From positions 154,891,779 through 154,955,778 of the forward strand of contig NC_133393.1 in the NCBI RefSeq assembly GCF_047511655.1: 64,000 bases of DNA. Reading direction: 5' to 3'. The notes beneath the pieces are model-generated. The model did no database searches. It saw only the letters and a list, made by a program, of their open reading frames with translations, and had not been told where the DNA came from. Positions 10,985 through 22,205 of the stretch are shown here, piece after piece. The translations under genes and the position numbers were made by a program. The stretch's first letter is position 1; each line of letters begins with the position of its first letter. The DNA comes from Castor canadensis. Taxonomy: Eukaryota; Chordata; Mammalia; Rodentia; Castoridae.

Positions 10985-11960
10985 GTAAGAAAATTTAGCA
11001 TGTCAGCAGCATTCCCACTGTTGTGTAACCATCACCACTCTCCATCTTCACAACTGTTCATCATCCAAACTGAAACTCTTACCCATTAAATAATAACTCC
11101 ACAATCCGCCACCCCCACTCCCCGCCCTGGGGCCAGGGACTGGTTACCACTAGTCTACTTTCTGACTATGAATTTGCCTCTTCTAGATATCACATACAAG
11201 TGGAACATAAATGTGTCCTTTTGTGTCTGGTTTATTTCACCTAGCATACTGTCTTCTGGGTTCAACCGTGCTGTAGCAGATGTAGGAACTGCATTCCTTT
11301 TTTAAGCCTGATATCCCATTGTATGTATTTACTGTACCTTTATGCACTGATGGACAGTGGGTTGTTTCTGTTTCCACCTTTCACCTGCTGTGGATAGTGC
11401 TTCTGTGAAGAGCTGTGGACCACGATCAGTTACTATTCCTGCCACCAGATTTTCTGGGTCATGTGCTAGTTCTGTTTAGTTCTTTGAGGAACCACCATAG
11501 TGGTTCCATAGCAGCCACACCAGTTTGCATTCCCACCAGCAATGTACAGGTCTCTAGTTTCCCACATCCTTGCCAGCACTTTTTTTTTAAATGTATACTA
11601 GTTATCTTAGTGAGCATGAGAGTCATTTCATCAAGATTTGTTTTGGTGGTGCTGACATTTGAACTCAGGGCTTCACGACTGCTAGGCAAGCATTCTATCA
11701 CTTGAGCCACTCCATCAGCCCTCACCATAATTTTGATTTGCAGTTCTCTAATGATTAGTGATGCCGAACATTTTACTGGCTCTGTGCTTATTGGTCATTT
11801 GGAGAAATTCAAGTCTTCTGCCCATAATGGAATTATTTTGCTTCTGAGCTGTAGTTCTTTAAATGATCTGGAATGAGGGATCTTTTTTGGGTATTAAGTA
11901 TTCTTGGATCAAAGTACTCGTTCAGACACTCATTTATTACTTTTTAAATTTAAACACTTT
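10985..11960 (-). mobile_element. Old L1 3' end, interrupted by a SINE
   Basis: Antisense of an L1M-type ORF2 end and 3' UTR. Words in order are AACCATCACCACTC, CTAGCATACTGTCTTC, CCCATTGTATGTATTTACTG, TTTGAGGAACCACCATAG, CAGTTTGCATTCCCACC and TCTAATGATTAGTGATGCC. It is split at 11640-11721 by an ID-like SINE. Many frame-breaking changes are present, so it is inactive. Confidence 0.85.
11640..11721 (-). mobile_element. ID-like SINE inside the L1
   Basis: The complement reads GGCTGATGGAGTGGCTCAAG at the 5' end, then GCTTGCCTAGCAG and GAGTTCAAATGTCAGC. It interrupts L1 sequence that resumes at about 11722, so it inserted later. Confidence 0.85.
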
Positions 11961-12640
11961 TTTAAAAGGTGAGTACAAGAAGTGTTAGTGTTTATATTCC
12001 TTGACGACAATTCCACATCTAGGCATTATTCATAAGGAATTTTCATGGACATGCACGAAGATTTAGCTTTGAGGAGGTTCATCCTAAAAGAAGAAAGATT
12101 GGGCTGAGTGTGGTGGTGCACACCAATCATCCCAGCTATAGGGGAGGCCTGGCTAGGAGGATCACAGCATCCCCCCCCCAACAAAAAACATGAGGCCCTA
12201 TACGAACATTAACTAAAGCAAAAACAGAAAAGGGTTGGAGGAGGTGTGGCTCAAGTGGTAGAACCCTACCTAGCAAGTGAGAGGCCCGGAGTTCAAACAC
12301 CAGTACTGCCAATAAATAATTAACAGATAAAAACAAAAGGAGAAAACAAAGGAAGCCAGGAAGAAGTGAAACTAGCAACATCGATGTCCGTTAATATTTT
12401 AAATAAAATATGCAGCCCCACCCAGAGCTGGGTGTGAACACTCAATGCACAGCCAGGCAGGAGCAGACCAAGTTGCAAAGCAGTATTGACAGCATAATCC
12501 CATTTTTGTTTCAAAGATGCGCATAATTGTAAAAGAATGCCAAAACGTCAACACTCGTGGGCTCATGTGATCGGGTTATTTGTATTCTCTTCAATTTTCC
12601 AAACTTTCTCCAATAACGTGTGGTTCTGCAGTTTTTTAAA
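11961..12640 (+). mobile_element. Old L1 3' region, interrupted by a dimeric SINE
   Basis: Words such as AATTCCACATCTAGGC and CATAATCCCATTTTTGT, and the tail around 12560-12620, fit the sense 3' end of an ancient L1. It is opposite in orientation to the L1 just upstream. It is interrupted by the dimeric SINE at 12100-12311. Confidence 0.55.
12100..12311 (+). mobile_element. Dimeric SINE (B1-like + ID-like)
   Basis: The B1-like half starts GGGCTGAGTGTGGTGGTGC. The ID-like half has GTGGCTCAAGTGGTAGAAC and ends CAGTACTGCC. Same architecture as 48-278 but more diverged, with a C-run near 12171. Confidence 0.85.
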
Positions 12641-12909
12641 AATCACTCATTTTTAAGGCATCCACCAGCTTTATGTTCAATGCTATCTCGATTTTGCAAA
12701 AGTCTACGTATCATATTTATAACAAAAAAGACTCCCGAGGAGCTCTGCTTGGTGGGCCTCGGATGGTTTCTCATTTTCTTATTTTGTACTCGCCCAGGTT
12801 TTACAAATCCTCCACTGTCTGGTTGTTTTATCTGGCTTAGGGAAGGGGGAAGAGTTAAGTTTTTAAAGCAACAAAGTCAAATTTAAGTGAAAACCCGATA
12901 TCCAGTAGG
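12641..12909. other. Unique AT-rich sequence upstream of island B
   Basis: No gene or repeat recognised with confidence. It borders the sharp onset of CpG island B. Confidence 0.45.
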
Positions 12910-13660
12910 AACTCCGGTGCGCAGCAAACGCCGGTGCTGAGAACGAAGGCCCAACGTGGTCACGGGAACCCCACGATTTCAGCCGGGTCTTCCACCGAGG
13001 CCCCACCCACAACCCGGGAAGCTGAAGACGACGTCACAGAGGCCCCGCCCCCAGGCCCGGCCCCACCCCCCGAACTGCGGCTCTGCGTCCGCGCGGCCCG
13101 CGGCACTCTCGCCGGCGCTTCCGGAGCCGGCCGCGCAGAGGCCCCGCCCACGACCTCGAGAAGCCCCGCCCCTGCTGCGCCGCTGCGTGCGCGCAACGCG
13201 CCTCAAGCCACTTCCGGGGCTGGGCGGAAGGGTGGGTGGCTGGCGAGGCTGCGGCGCTCGGGCTCGGGCGGCGCCCAGCCGTGCGCGGACTTCTACCCTG
13301 CCTTTCTGTTCTGTCCCCGCCCGCCCCCAGGTGTGCGGAGACGTGGCGGCCGGAGAGTCGGAGGCCGAGATCCGAGGGGCCTGGGACGCCAGGGAGGGGA
13401 GGTGCGGGGCGCCGGGGCGCTGTGCCCAGGGCGGAGCAGGGGCACGCGAGCCCCCCTCTTAAGCCGTGGGTACTGCTCTCGCCTCCCTTTGCCGTGAACG
13501 TGGTAGGCCCAGCGAGGAGGTCACTCCCGGCCAGGGGCCGTCCCAGGTCCGGGAATGGTAGAGGCCCCTTTCAGCTGGCTGTGACTCAGCCCCACCAGTG
13601 CGAGCGATGCCAGAGTTACCGGGAGCGCCCCTTCCGGAGGTCTGAAGGCCCACGGATGAT
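12910..13660. promoter_or_regulatory. CpG island B, housekeeping-type promoter candidate
   Basis: Dense CpG with repeated GC boxes (GGCCCCGCCC at 13041 and GCCCCGCCC near 13142 and 13166). It has a CRE half-site GACGTCAC (13030-13037) and ETS words CTTCCGG (13118, 13211, 13631) and CGGAAG (13225). There is no TATA box. This pattern is typical of broad, constitutive promoters. A polypyrimidine stretch ending in CAG near 13330 and GT words near 13400 and 13500 could be splice sites, but I cannot build a transcript. Frames of 157-187 codons here show only Ala/Pro/Arg-rich composition. Direction is unknown. Confidence 0.7.
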
Positions 13661-15000
13661 AGCAGCTGCCCTGCATTTAAAACCACGTGCCAGGCAGGCC
13701 TGGACTTAGCAAATGTGCTCTCGGTGCCTCTCATAGCAGCTGTGTGGCGTGCTGTCATCAGTCACCCCGCCCCCCCCACACACACTCATACACACATGGT
13801 GAGGGGGTGAGGTCCAGAGAAAAAGGGCTACAGCTTGGCTTTGGACTCACATTCCTGATTCTGAATCTCGGCTTTTACCCTCTGTGCTAATCTGGGCCCC
13901 GTGATCATAGTTTCATTTCATGGGCAGAGCTGGCTGTTGCCTCTTCCCCAGCTTGGAAGACCACGACCCAGAGCTAATACTGGAGGGGCCTGGCCTGCCC
14001 ACCCACCAAATGAAGGTGGGTGTTGCTCAGTGCTGCTGTGTAATTCCACGTACAGTTTCTACTGAATGTCTGTCACTTTAGTACCTTTGCAAAGTCAGAA
14101 AATCCTAAATTGAGCCATTGTAGTTTGGGGACCATCTATATACTCTTACCTCCCTTTGCTCTGGAGAAAAGGAGGCCTCTATCCAGCATCTGGGCAGGAG
14201 AGGGCATGAAAATGTAATAGTTCTCAGGTGGCCACTTGGAGCCGATGGCTCAGGGAGAGAATGTGAGAGAATGCCCCAATTCCGTGTTGAAGAGACCAGC
14301 CTTCACAATACACTGAGGCAGTCTCTCCCATCTGTATCCCACCCTCTCCCTGGGATGTGCTGAGGGACATTCTGGTTCCACTGTGGCTTTCCAGGTTGTG
14401 TGTTGGATGTTGGCAGCAGGCAGCACACAGGGCGCCTGGCCTGTGTGGCTTGAGGCCCAGCACAGCTGTCTGCAGCAACTCAAATTTTCTAGCCTCAAAT
14501 GTACCTCAGAGAGGAAGCTGCACATTTGATTTTTTTTTCTTTTTTTGGCTCTATATTAAAGAACAAAGCAAGGGAACTGGACAGGCCCCTCTATAAACAG
14601 AAAACACATGTTTTCCAAAAGAATGGGCTCTTCCTTTCCTGGTTTCATCTCCCATGGACAGAGGCCTCCTTTGACTTACTGACTTCAAGATCAGGGAGGC
14701 CTTGGACTCAAGGCTGCTCCAACTTGGGGACCAACCCACCTTCTTCCACAGGGGCAAGGACAAGTGTTAGTTTACTCAGCAGTGGGGTTTGTTTGGGGTA
14801 TGGTCCAACAAAGGAGGCCTCTCTGGTCAGAATATGATTTGTTGGGTGTTGGGGGAAGCTCAACCATTTCTGTCCTCTAAGTTCATGAGAATTATATTAA
14901 ATGACACCTGAGCTACCACTGATGAAAGTGTTTTTCAGGCCTGCTAGCTGCATGCAGGTACAGACCTCTAACTTAGAAAAGGCTGGGGCCTTAGGCCTGC
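13661..15000. other. Unique sequence downstream of island B
   Basis: Apart from short homopolymer tracts (such as the T run near 14529) no repeat or exon is recognised. Confidence 0.45.
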
Positions 15001-15004
15001 AAAG

Positions 15005-15120
15005 AACAGGTATTCTGAGATTGAGTGTCCACTGCTATGTGGCCTCAGGCAACTTTCTTAACTTCTGAGCCTCAGTTTCCCATCTGTAAAATGGGGATAT
15101 TGGTTGTTGAAGATCCTGGC
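15005..15120 (+). mobile_element. MIR fragment
   Basis: GAGCCTCAGTTTCCCATCTG and TAAAATGGGGATAT are classic MIR words. Confidence 0.8.
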
Positions 15121-15900
15121 AGAAACTTTTCCCCTATGATGCACAAAGTTCCCAGGAGCACTGGAACAGTTGTCCTGGTACACATGTAAGATTCTCCCAT
15201 GGATTTTCTTGTGCAGTCATGCAACTATTGAACAATTTGAGGAGATAAAAATTATGGAAAAAAAGTGAGCAAAACCAAACTTTGTCCCAGTTTCAATGCT
15301 GAGCGACTTCCATAGGCCGGGCATGCACAGAGTGGCCCGGGAGCCCTCTACACCCACCCAGGATTCCTGTACTCTGATGAGCACCTCGTCCCCTGCCCTC
15401 TGCTGGTTACTGCCAGCCCAAAACCAACTGTGATACCTCTTTGGAAGTAGCCACGTCTGGGACTGAGCATCCCTTTGGATGTCCCCAAGAAGCCTCATCT
15501 GAGTTCTTGGAGGAAGATTTGAATTTCGGAAATAACCAGACATTCATGGGCCTCTTGTCAGGGGCCAGGATGTGCTGAAAGGGGGCCATGCAGTCGAAAG
15601 GCCTTGTGGCTTCAGGCTTCAGGGGCGGTTTAGAAGGAGAACATGAACTGGGTTTTCTGCCTTGGTTGACCATGGTGTGAGAGTGTCCAGGTGGCCGTGT
15701 GTGTTGTGAAAACACAGAGGTATTCACACGTACCCCCAAGCTCAGCAGATGAAACAAACCCAAGCCAGCCTAATTAACATGAGGTGGCCTTTCATCACCT
15801 TGTCCACAGTTTAGTTGTCATAGAATTCTTTCTTGTGGGAAATTCGAAGCATTTCTGACACAGGCACATCTATAAGGAGAGGCACCGTATCATCCTAGAA
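15121..15900. other. Unique sequence, nothing recognised
   Basis: Two overlapping minus-strand frames (15217-15763) of about 110 codons have no recognisable domain and are not called as genes. Confidence 0.45.
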
Positions 15901-15904
15901 GGTG

Positions 15905-15995
15905 ACGGGATGTAAGGCTAGGTTTCTCTTCCAGTCTGTCACTTAACCAGCTGTGGGCTTCTGACTTTGGCCCTCGGTTTTCCCATTTTGGGGTA
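15905..15995 (+). mobile_element. MIR fragment, diverged
   Basis: CTGTCACTTAACCAGCTGTG, then CCCTCGGTTTTCCCATTTTG follow the MIR core in order. Confidence 0.55.
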
Positions 15996-16055
15996 ATCCA
16001 GGAAGGAAAGAAGCAAGCCAGTGACACTGCTCATTAAAATTTTTTTTTTTTAAAT

Positions 16056-16135
16056 TGGGCTAGTGGAGTGACTCAAGTGGTAGAGCATCTGTCCAGCAAA
16101 TGTGAAGCCCTGAGTTCAACCCTCAGTACTGCCAA
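16056..16135 (+). mobile_element. ID-like SINE
   Basis: GGAGTGACTCAAGTGGTAG, then GAGTTCAACCCTCAGTACTG: a complete monomer next to AT-rich old L1 sequence. Confidence 0.88.
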
Positions 16136-16139
16136 AAAT

Positions 16140-17000
16140 TTTTTTAAAATTGTCATTCACAAAGTTCTGTTCACAATAGCCAAAAATAAATTTTTAAAAA
16201 TTCAGAAACAGCCCAATTGCCCATTAGTAGGCGAACAGATCAACAAACCTCAGTAGGCATGCAAAGGCATATTGCAAAGCTAGGAAAAGCAACAATTTAT
16301 GGATGCCTGGAAAATACAGATGAATGTCAAGTGTTGCTGAGCAAGAGTTCATACTCTCTAATCCCATTTAGATTAAATCAAATAAAGGTAAAACTATTCT
16401 GCAGTGACAGGATTTAGATGGTGACTGTTGTGGCCTAGGAGGCAGGAGCTGCCTTCCAGGGGTGATAGGGAGCATTTTGTACCAATGGCTGTTCCCTTTC
16501 TTGGTGGCTGTTTCCTTTCCTGGTGGTGGTTACATAGTTGCATTTGTCAAACTCATGAGCAGTAAGAGTGAAAGGGAAAATTGTACTCCAATAAGCTGAT
16601 TTGATTATTAATTAAGAATTATTAATTATTTAGCTTTTATTTTTCAAATCTTGTAGAGGATAATATTTAATGACAAAATGCTCTAACATATTAAATAGAT
16701 TCTAAAATAAAAACCTATAGTATGATCTAATTATATATATTCATATGTACATAAATAACCCATAAATGATCCAATTTATATATTTATTTATTTATTTATT
16801 ATACACACACACATACACTGTTTGGAATATACCAGAAGGACTTTCAACAAATTGTACCCAGAAATTACCTCACAGGTAATTTTTGTTCTCTCTTTTGTGC
16901 TTTTCTGTATTTTCAAATTTTCCTTAATGAACACTTTTCTTTTCATAAACCAATTAAATAAAACCAAGCACAGCTCTTTTCTTTTACTCCAACTATAACA
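16140..17000 (+). mobile_element. Old L1 3' end
   Basis: TTCACAATAGCCAAAAATAA and GCCCAATTGCCCATTAGTAG are sense L1 ORF2-end words. TTACATAGTTGCATTTGTC and the late TTTGTGCTTTTCTGTATTTTC are 3' UTR-like. AT-rich low-complexity DNA, with a TATT run at 16778-16800, lies inside. Several old pieces may be joined here. Confidence 0.65.
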
Positions 17001-17434
17001 GGCTAGGGATGTGGGACTGGTTCCTGGACAGGACATGTAGGACAGCCCGGGTCCAGTGAAATGGACGCACAGCAGGACGACAGCAGAGGAAGCAGTCCCA
17101 GGCTTGGGCTCCTGTCCCTCCTTCTTTGGCTCCATTTCCGCAGTGGCCACTCTGGAAGTCCATTTTTCCTACTGGGCACTGCTGAGCTGCTGAAGTTCAG
17201 TGGGGAAGGGCAGAAGAGGAACCCTGTCCCTGGGCCAGCCCTCCTGGATTGGGGTGCTGTCCCCTATGGCCCTGTGGCTTCTCTCGAGTGTGCCTGCCTC
17301 TGGTGCTACCCCAGGAATGGGGTCCAGGGTTGAGTTCTCTTGGGCTCTGTGCCAGTGACCCTGTATCTCTCTAAGGCTGGTGGGTGTGAGCAGGCAGACC
17401 CTGTGCCAGTCACTGGACACCAGCACTAGCTTAT
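17001..17434. other. Unique sequence, nothing recognised
   Basis: A 90-codon plus frame at 17061-17333 has no recognisable features. Confidence 0.45.
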
Positions 17435-17580
17435 CTTTGCCCTCACCCCTGCAAGATTAGGGTTATTGTTTACCACCCTCCACATTTGGGGAAACTTGAG
17501 CTCAGAGATGAGTATCAGTTGTCAAAGAGTTACCTGGTAGGTAGCTGGTAGAATTGACCCTCACTCCTGGATTCTTACTA
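17435..17580 (-). mobile_element. MIR fragment
   Basis: ATTTGGGGAAACTTGAGCTC and AAGAGTTACCTGGTAGGTAG are antisense MIR words. Confidence 0.65.
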
Positions 17581-18225
17581 CATCAAACTTTAATTCCCAG
17601 GAGCTTCTGGACCCTAAATAGCTGATTAAAGTAGTGTGGGTTTGGGAGTCTGGAGCTGTTTTTCTTGCATCTGTCTCTGATCCGGGTTGTTGTATGTCCA
17701 GAGACGGCTTTGCAGTTAACTATGAACTTCTCTGGGAACAGAGTTCTGCCTGTGTTGGAAGCTTCTGGGGCCCTAGTGTCCCTCCACTACCTTCTGCTTG
17801 TCTGCTGGCCTCATAAAGGCTCCGAGGGAGAGACCTGATTGCTTCGGTTTCTTTTCCTCCCTAACTGAGCAGATTCTGCAACAGCCTGTGGGAAATAAAA
17901 TAAGAGCCTGAAACTGTTAAAAAAAAAAAAAAACCCAAAAACATTTTTTAACCAAGTCCCAAATGGGAAGGCTGAGGCACAGAAGTTTAAGGACACAGTG
18001 TGATGTGCAGTTTTTATCACCAGCACTTCTGTACTGCATATGTCATAATTTCTCATCCCGAAGAACAGGCAGCATCAGAGACTGGATTTATGCTGCCTGT
18101 GGAGGCAGCACCTCGGTGTGATCAGCTGGGCATCCTTGCCCAGCACGGGAAGGTCACCATCTCTACTGAGTCTTCTCTGAGGCCTCCGTAGTGTTTCCCT
18201 TTAAAAACAAATGGAGGGGAAAAAA
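17581..18225. other. Unique sequence with an A homopolymer
   Basis: Nothing recognised except an A run near 17919-17933. Confidence 0.45.
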
Positions 18226-18229
18226 AACA

Positions 18230-18530
18230 CTGTTAAAAATGTAATGTATCCATTTCTTTTTTATTTATATTGATTTTTAACTGCTACATAAAAATTATAC
18301 ATACTTACAGCATTACATGTGAATTTTCCATAATTGTATACACTGTATAATGTTTCAACCCCTTTATCTCCTCAAACCTTTATCATTTCTTTAAGAGAAC
18401 TAACCCCTTTCCTGTAGTTTTCTGAAATATACAGGACATTAACATTATAGTCACCCAACTGTGCACACCAGGACTTCTTACTCTTATCTCTGATGTGCCC
18501 ATTGGGCAGCCTCTCCCCTGTTTCTTTAAC
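18230..18530 (-). mobile_element. Old L1 fragment
   Basis: CTCAAACCTTTATCATTTCT, then TTCTGAAATATACAGGACAT and ATAGTCACCCAACTGTGC are antisense L1M words. Confidence 0.65.
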
Positions 18531-18745
18531 TATAAAGAAACACACTGAAGTGAGACTGGCTGGAGGCTTTGAAATAGAGGAACCAGAAGGGAGATTTTCC
18601 CTTTTTCATTCTCTAATATATTACTAATACAATATCTCTTAGTACAGTACTTATACAATATGATAATAATACTCCAAAAGTAACATACCAGTGTATATTA
18701 CTTTCATAATGAGAAGAGATAAATACACTCACATTGAAAGTAATG

Positions 18746-18846
18746 AAACTAGGTATGGTGGTGCAGAGCGGTAATCCAGTACTGGGGAAATTGAAGCTGG
18801 AAGATTGTGAGTTTGGGCAGCCTGAGCTACACAGCAAGAGCCTGCC
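18746..18846 (+). mobile_element. B1-like SINE
   Basis: TAGGTATGGTGGTGCAG, then GGTAATCCAGTACTGGG and GAGCTACACAGCAAGAGCC. A long purine tail follows. Confidence 0.8.
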
Positions 18847-18995
18847 AAAAAAAGAAGGAAAGAAAGAAAGAAAAGAAAAAAGAAAGAAGGAATAGGAAAA
18901 AGAGAAAGAAAGAAAGGGAAGAAGAAAGAGAGGGAAGAAGGGAGGAAGGAAAGAAGGAAGGAAGGAAGGATTGAAGGAAGAAAAAAAAGAAGAAT
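18847..18995 (+). repeat. GA-rich microsatellite grown from a SINE tail
   Basis: About 150 bp of pure A/G with AAAG and GAAGG units directly after the B1-like body. Opposite-strand frames rich in Phe/Ser/Leu (18613-19038) are artefacts of this tract. Confidence 0.92.
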
Positions 18996-19044
18996 AGAAC
19001 TGCCAGCAGGCCTGCATGTCAAATGCTAACAAAGACAATTCGCG

Positions 19045-19225
19045 TAGTATTTATTTACTGAGTCCTAGTGTGTACTGATTACTGCTAAACCCTTGCACTT
19101 GGCTGGTTTCTCAGAATATCTTACAGGTTGGAGCTGTTGGCCCCTTTCATAGGCAGACATATACCTGAGATAGCACACAGCCCTACCTAGCAGGGCAGGG
19201 GGTTGAATTCAGGACTGTACTGCTT
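19045..19225 (-). mobile_element. MIR fragment, diverged
   Basis: TTTACTGAGTCCTAGTGTG, TCTTACAGGTTGG and GGGTTGAATTCAGGACTG follow the antisense MIR order. Confidence 0.45.
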
Positions 19226-19424
19226 ACATTGCAGCTTCCTAGCTCTTAAAGGGTGAACATTTCCACTAAGCACACTGATCTCCCACTGAAATACTTTTAC
19301 CTCATTCACCTAGAATCTGGAATTCTTTCTTTTTTTCTTGGGGGAGGATTAGTTCTGTAATATTGTAGTAAAAGAAATATAAAAATGATAGTCGGCATTT
19401 ACCTTTTGAGATTTTTTTAAGTGG

Positions 19425-19514
19425 ATTTTTTTTTTTTTTTGTAGGACTGGGGTTTGAACTTGGGGCTTCAGGCTTGCAAAGCAGCCACTCTACCACTGAG
19501 TAACACTTTCAATC
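19425..19514 (-). mobile_element. ID-like SINE
   Basis: A T run (the inverted tail), then GGACTGGGGTTTGAACTTGG and CACTCTACCACTGAG. Confidence 0.85.
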
Positions 19515-19726
19515 TACCTTATGAAAAATTTTAAATGATGATCAAAGTCAGGGTCCACAGTTTGGAGAGCCAGGACAGGATGAAGATGCAGTCCTTGTGC
19601 TCAAAAATGATTCAGAATTTTCAGCCAGGGGATAGCCAACTATTGAGCATGGGCCCTTCTGTGTGTGTGTTCCTGAGCAGGCCACAGCCCATGCATCCTC
19701 CCCTGGACATGGTATTGGCGGCTTGC

Positions 19727-19790
19727 TTTCTTCTTCTTCTCTTCTTCTTCTCTCCTCTCTCCTCGCTTGCTCTCCTCTCTCTGTATTTTT
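19727..19790. repeat. CTT/CT-rich low-complexity tract
   Basis: TTCTTCTTCTCTTCTTCTTC and similar, next to an inverted B1-like SINE. It could be that element's degenerate tail. Confidence 0.85.
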
Positions 19791-19891
19791 GTTTCTTTGT
19801 TTTTTTGAGACCACTATGTAGTTGACAACAAATTGTGATCCTCAGCCTCCCAAAGGGCTAAGATTACAGACATATGCCACCACGCCCAGCC
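19790..19891 (-). mobile_element. B1-like SINE
   Basis: CAGCCTCCCAAAGGGCTAAG, then CATATGCCACCACGCCCAGC: an inverted 7SL-type element. Confidence 0.85.
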
Positions 19892-19894
19892 TAG

Positions 19895-21690
19895 TATTCG
19901 TGGATTTTGATAGAACTAGGGTGACAGCCCCCTTTCTGAGCACAAGGAGTCAGAAAGCAGATGAGCCCAAGCTCAGGAAGACATACAGTTCCTGAGGTTT
20001 TGAAAAGGAAAATCCCTGGTAAAGATGCCTGGGGAGAGCAGGCAGACTTCCCTCCCCAGGAAAGGGCCAGGCTCTGCATAAGTTTGTTTTAGAATAAGGG
20101 ATACTGCGAGTGCTCTTGAAATGTCAAAACCCTGGCACACTGCCTTGGTGGATTTCAATCTGTCTGTCCTGGAGTGAGTGTCTGAGCATCCTCAGGCTTG
20201 GGGTGAAATAAGAGCAGCGACGCAAATGTTGTCACTATGAAAACACAATTAAGTGTCAGCCCACCCTCTCTGCGACATAATCTCTGGCTTTGTTGACTGA
20301 TGAAATTTCCCCCAGTTGAGCCCCACTGCGGGCACTGTCAGCCTGTGGATGTCGACTAGCTGTGGCTCTGAAAATAGGGGTACCACATGCTGTCCCAGCT
20401 AGCCCCTGGCACGACCACCATCTCTATGTCCTTACTCCCATGTCAAGTCTCAGAAGTTTGTGGGTAGATGGGTAGGATCATCACACACTCCCATGGCTGA
20501 GTCCAGAGGACCACATGTGGAAACCCAGGATGGACTCCAGAAAGGAAGTCAGGGGAAGTCATCTGAAGGGAAAATAACCCACTCAGGAGCGAGGAGCTAT
20601 AGCTCCTTGAACTGTCACCACCCACATTTGTGAGAAAAGAAACAACATATTATTTCCACCCCATCTCCACCCAGACCTCCATAGCCCTGTGTCTATTGTT
20701 CTTTAAAAAAACAAATAGCAAAAAGTCCTGTTCTCCCAGGCTGACAGTGTTCTGGAGTAGCAGGCATGGTAGGAAATGTTTTCTCCATAAACAAGATTTT
20801 TGGGGAAGGATGGATGGACAAAAGGATGAACAGGACAGTGTAGGAGTGCCTGAGTCTGGCTCGCATCTGGACACCGTGTCCCTCAGCACCTGGTCTAATG
20901 TCTGCAGGGCCCTGCCAATCTCTGGAGACTTGGCTTGGCCGCTTTGCTGATTCCCAGGACACTCAGCTGCCTCCCCGATCCCAAATGTCTCCCTGGTCTC
21001 CAAAACCCTGCCTTGGGAAGGGTGGAAGCCAGGCAGAGAGAAGAGGGAAGAAAATGGCAGCTAGCAGCCAGGGAGCTGCCACTTGGGGCCAGGACCGTCA
21101 GTCCTTGCAGCCCTATTCAACAAACATCCTCCGTGAAGGTGGGGGAAAGTCCTATGTTCACACCAGTGCCTGTCCTTTCTAAGGAGGCTGTAGGCTGGGA
21201 GCAACATGGACCAATGTGCATGTCCTCCTTCCCAGGGCAGCGGGGGTTCCAACTGCCCTCCACTACAGGGACCCAATTGCAGGCAGACCAAGTTCTGGGT
21301 GCTGAAAAGAAGATAGGGAGGACCATGCCTCTGGGCCCCCACCCATCTCCTGCTGCTTCCTCCCTTGAGATGTGGTCTGAGCATCCTCTGCCTTTTAGGA
21401 AGCACTTGTGCCCATCCTCACTCCGCCTAAATTGTGCCCCAAACACTTGGGAGTGGGTTATCAAACACAGGTGCAGGGGGGAGGCTACCCCAGAGATGGG
21501 ACCAGAGTTTTGGGAAGGGCTCCATTCAAACTGGAGTGTGGGACTTTCTTATTTACCTCTTAAGGAAAAGACAAAACAAAACAAAACAAAGCGTGTGGGT
21601 GGAATTTCAAGTTCTGGGGCTTTCTAAGTGGGCCCTCTCTCCCCATATTTCTTTCTTCCTCTCTCCCGGCCTGCTGCCTCTTTGTTGCCA
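19895..21690. other. Unique sequence upstream of island C
   Basis: No gene seen. 20205-20330 looks non-repetitive and regulatory-like (CACAATTAAGTG, then GTTGACTGATGAAATTTC). The 230-codon plus frame at 20935-21627 has no recognisable domain. An (AAAAC)n-type tract lies at 21570-21590. Confidence 0.4.
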
Positions 21691-21694
21691 AGCT

Positions 21695-22205
21695 CAGACG
21701 TCGCTGCTGAAAGCCAGCCCAGCGTCCGAGAAGCCCGGAAACTTCCAGCTCAGCGACTGTGTACAAAGTTGGGGTGGCGAGACCAGGGTGACAGCAGCGC
21801 CCCAGGCTGGCTATGGCAGTGACCCGGGACCAAGGCTACGCAGCACCCGGGACCTCAGACAGCCCTCAGGGCCGGCCGTGAACTTGACCCTGACCGCTGC
21901 CTGCACCGCGGGGCACTCGATGACCTGGTAAGCGGCTCCGCCCTCCGGGCGGGCGTGGGTCTGGGGTCGGGCCCGTGGGCTGAGTGGGGAGCGAGGCCCC
22001 CAGGGTGGCGCGGGGCGGGGGTGGTGGCTGCGGGGCCGCCATGGGGCGCAGGCTGAGCGCGCTCCCGGGCCCAACCGAGCCGGCCCTCCCGGCCTCGGCC
22101 TCGCACAAACAAAGGCTGGGGAGTTGCGAAGAGAGTGTTCCCGACATTTTCCCTCCCCTCGGGCCTCGGCTGCTGCCGCCAGGGCTCTTAAAGGGGAAAA
22201 AATCG
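21695..22205 (+). promoter_or_regulatory. CpG island C with a donor-like end
   Basis: A CpG-rich block. A donor-like ACCTG|GTAAGC puts a possible exon end at 21927, about 230 bp into the island. This would fit a non-coding first exon read on the + strand. One strong word is weak evidence, and no acceptor partner was identified. G-run clusters lie near 22005-22040. Confidence 0.5.

Noticed and set aside
18613-19038. Phe/Ser/Leu-rich 141-codon minus frame
   Set aside because: Translation of the purine tail of a SINE.
20935-21627. 230-codon plus-strand frame
   Set aside because: No domain, ends in Lys-rich translation of an (AAAAC)n tract, opposed by minus-strand frames.
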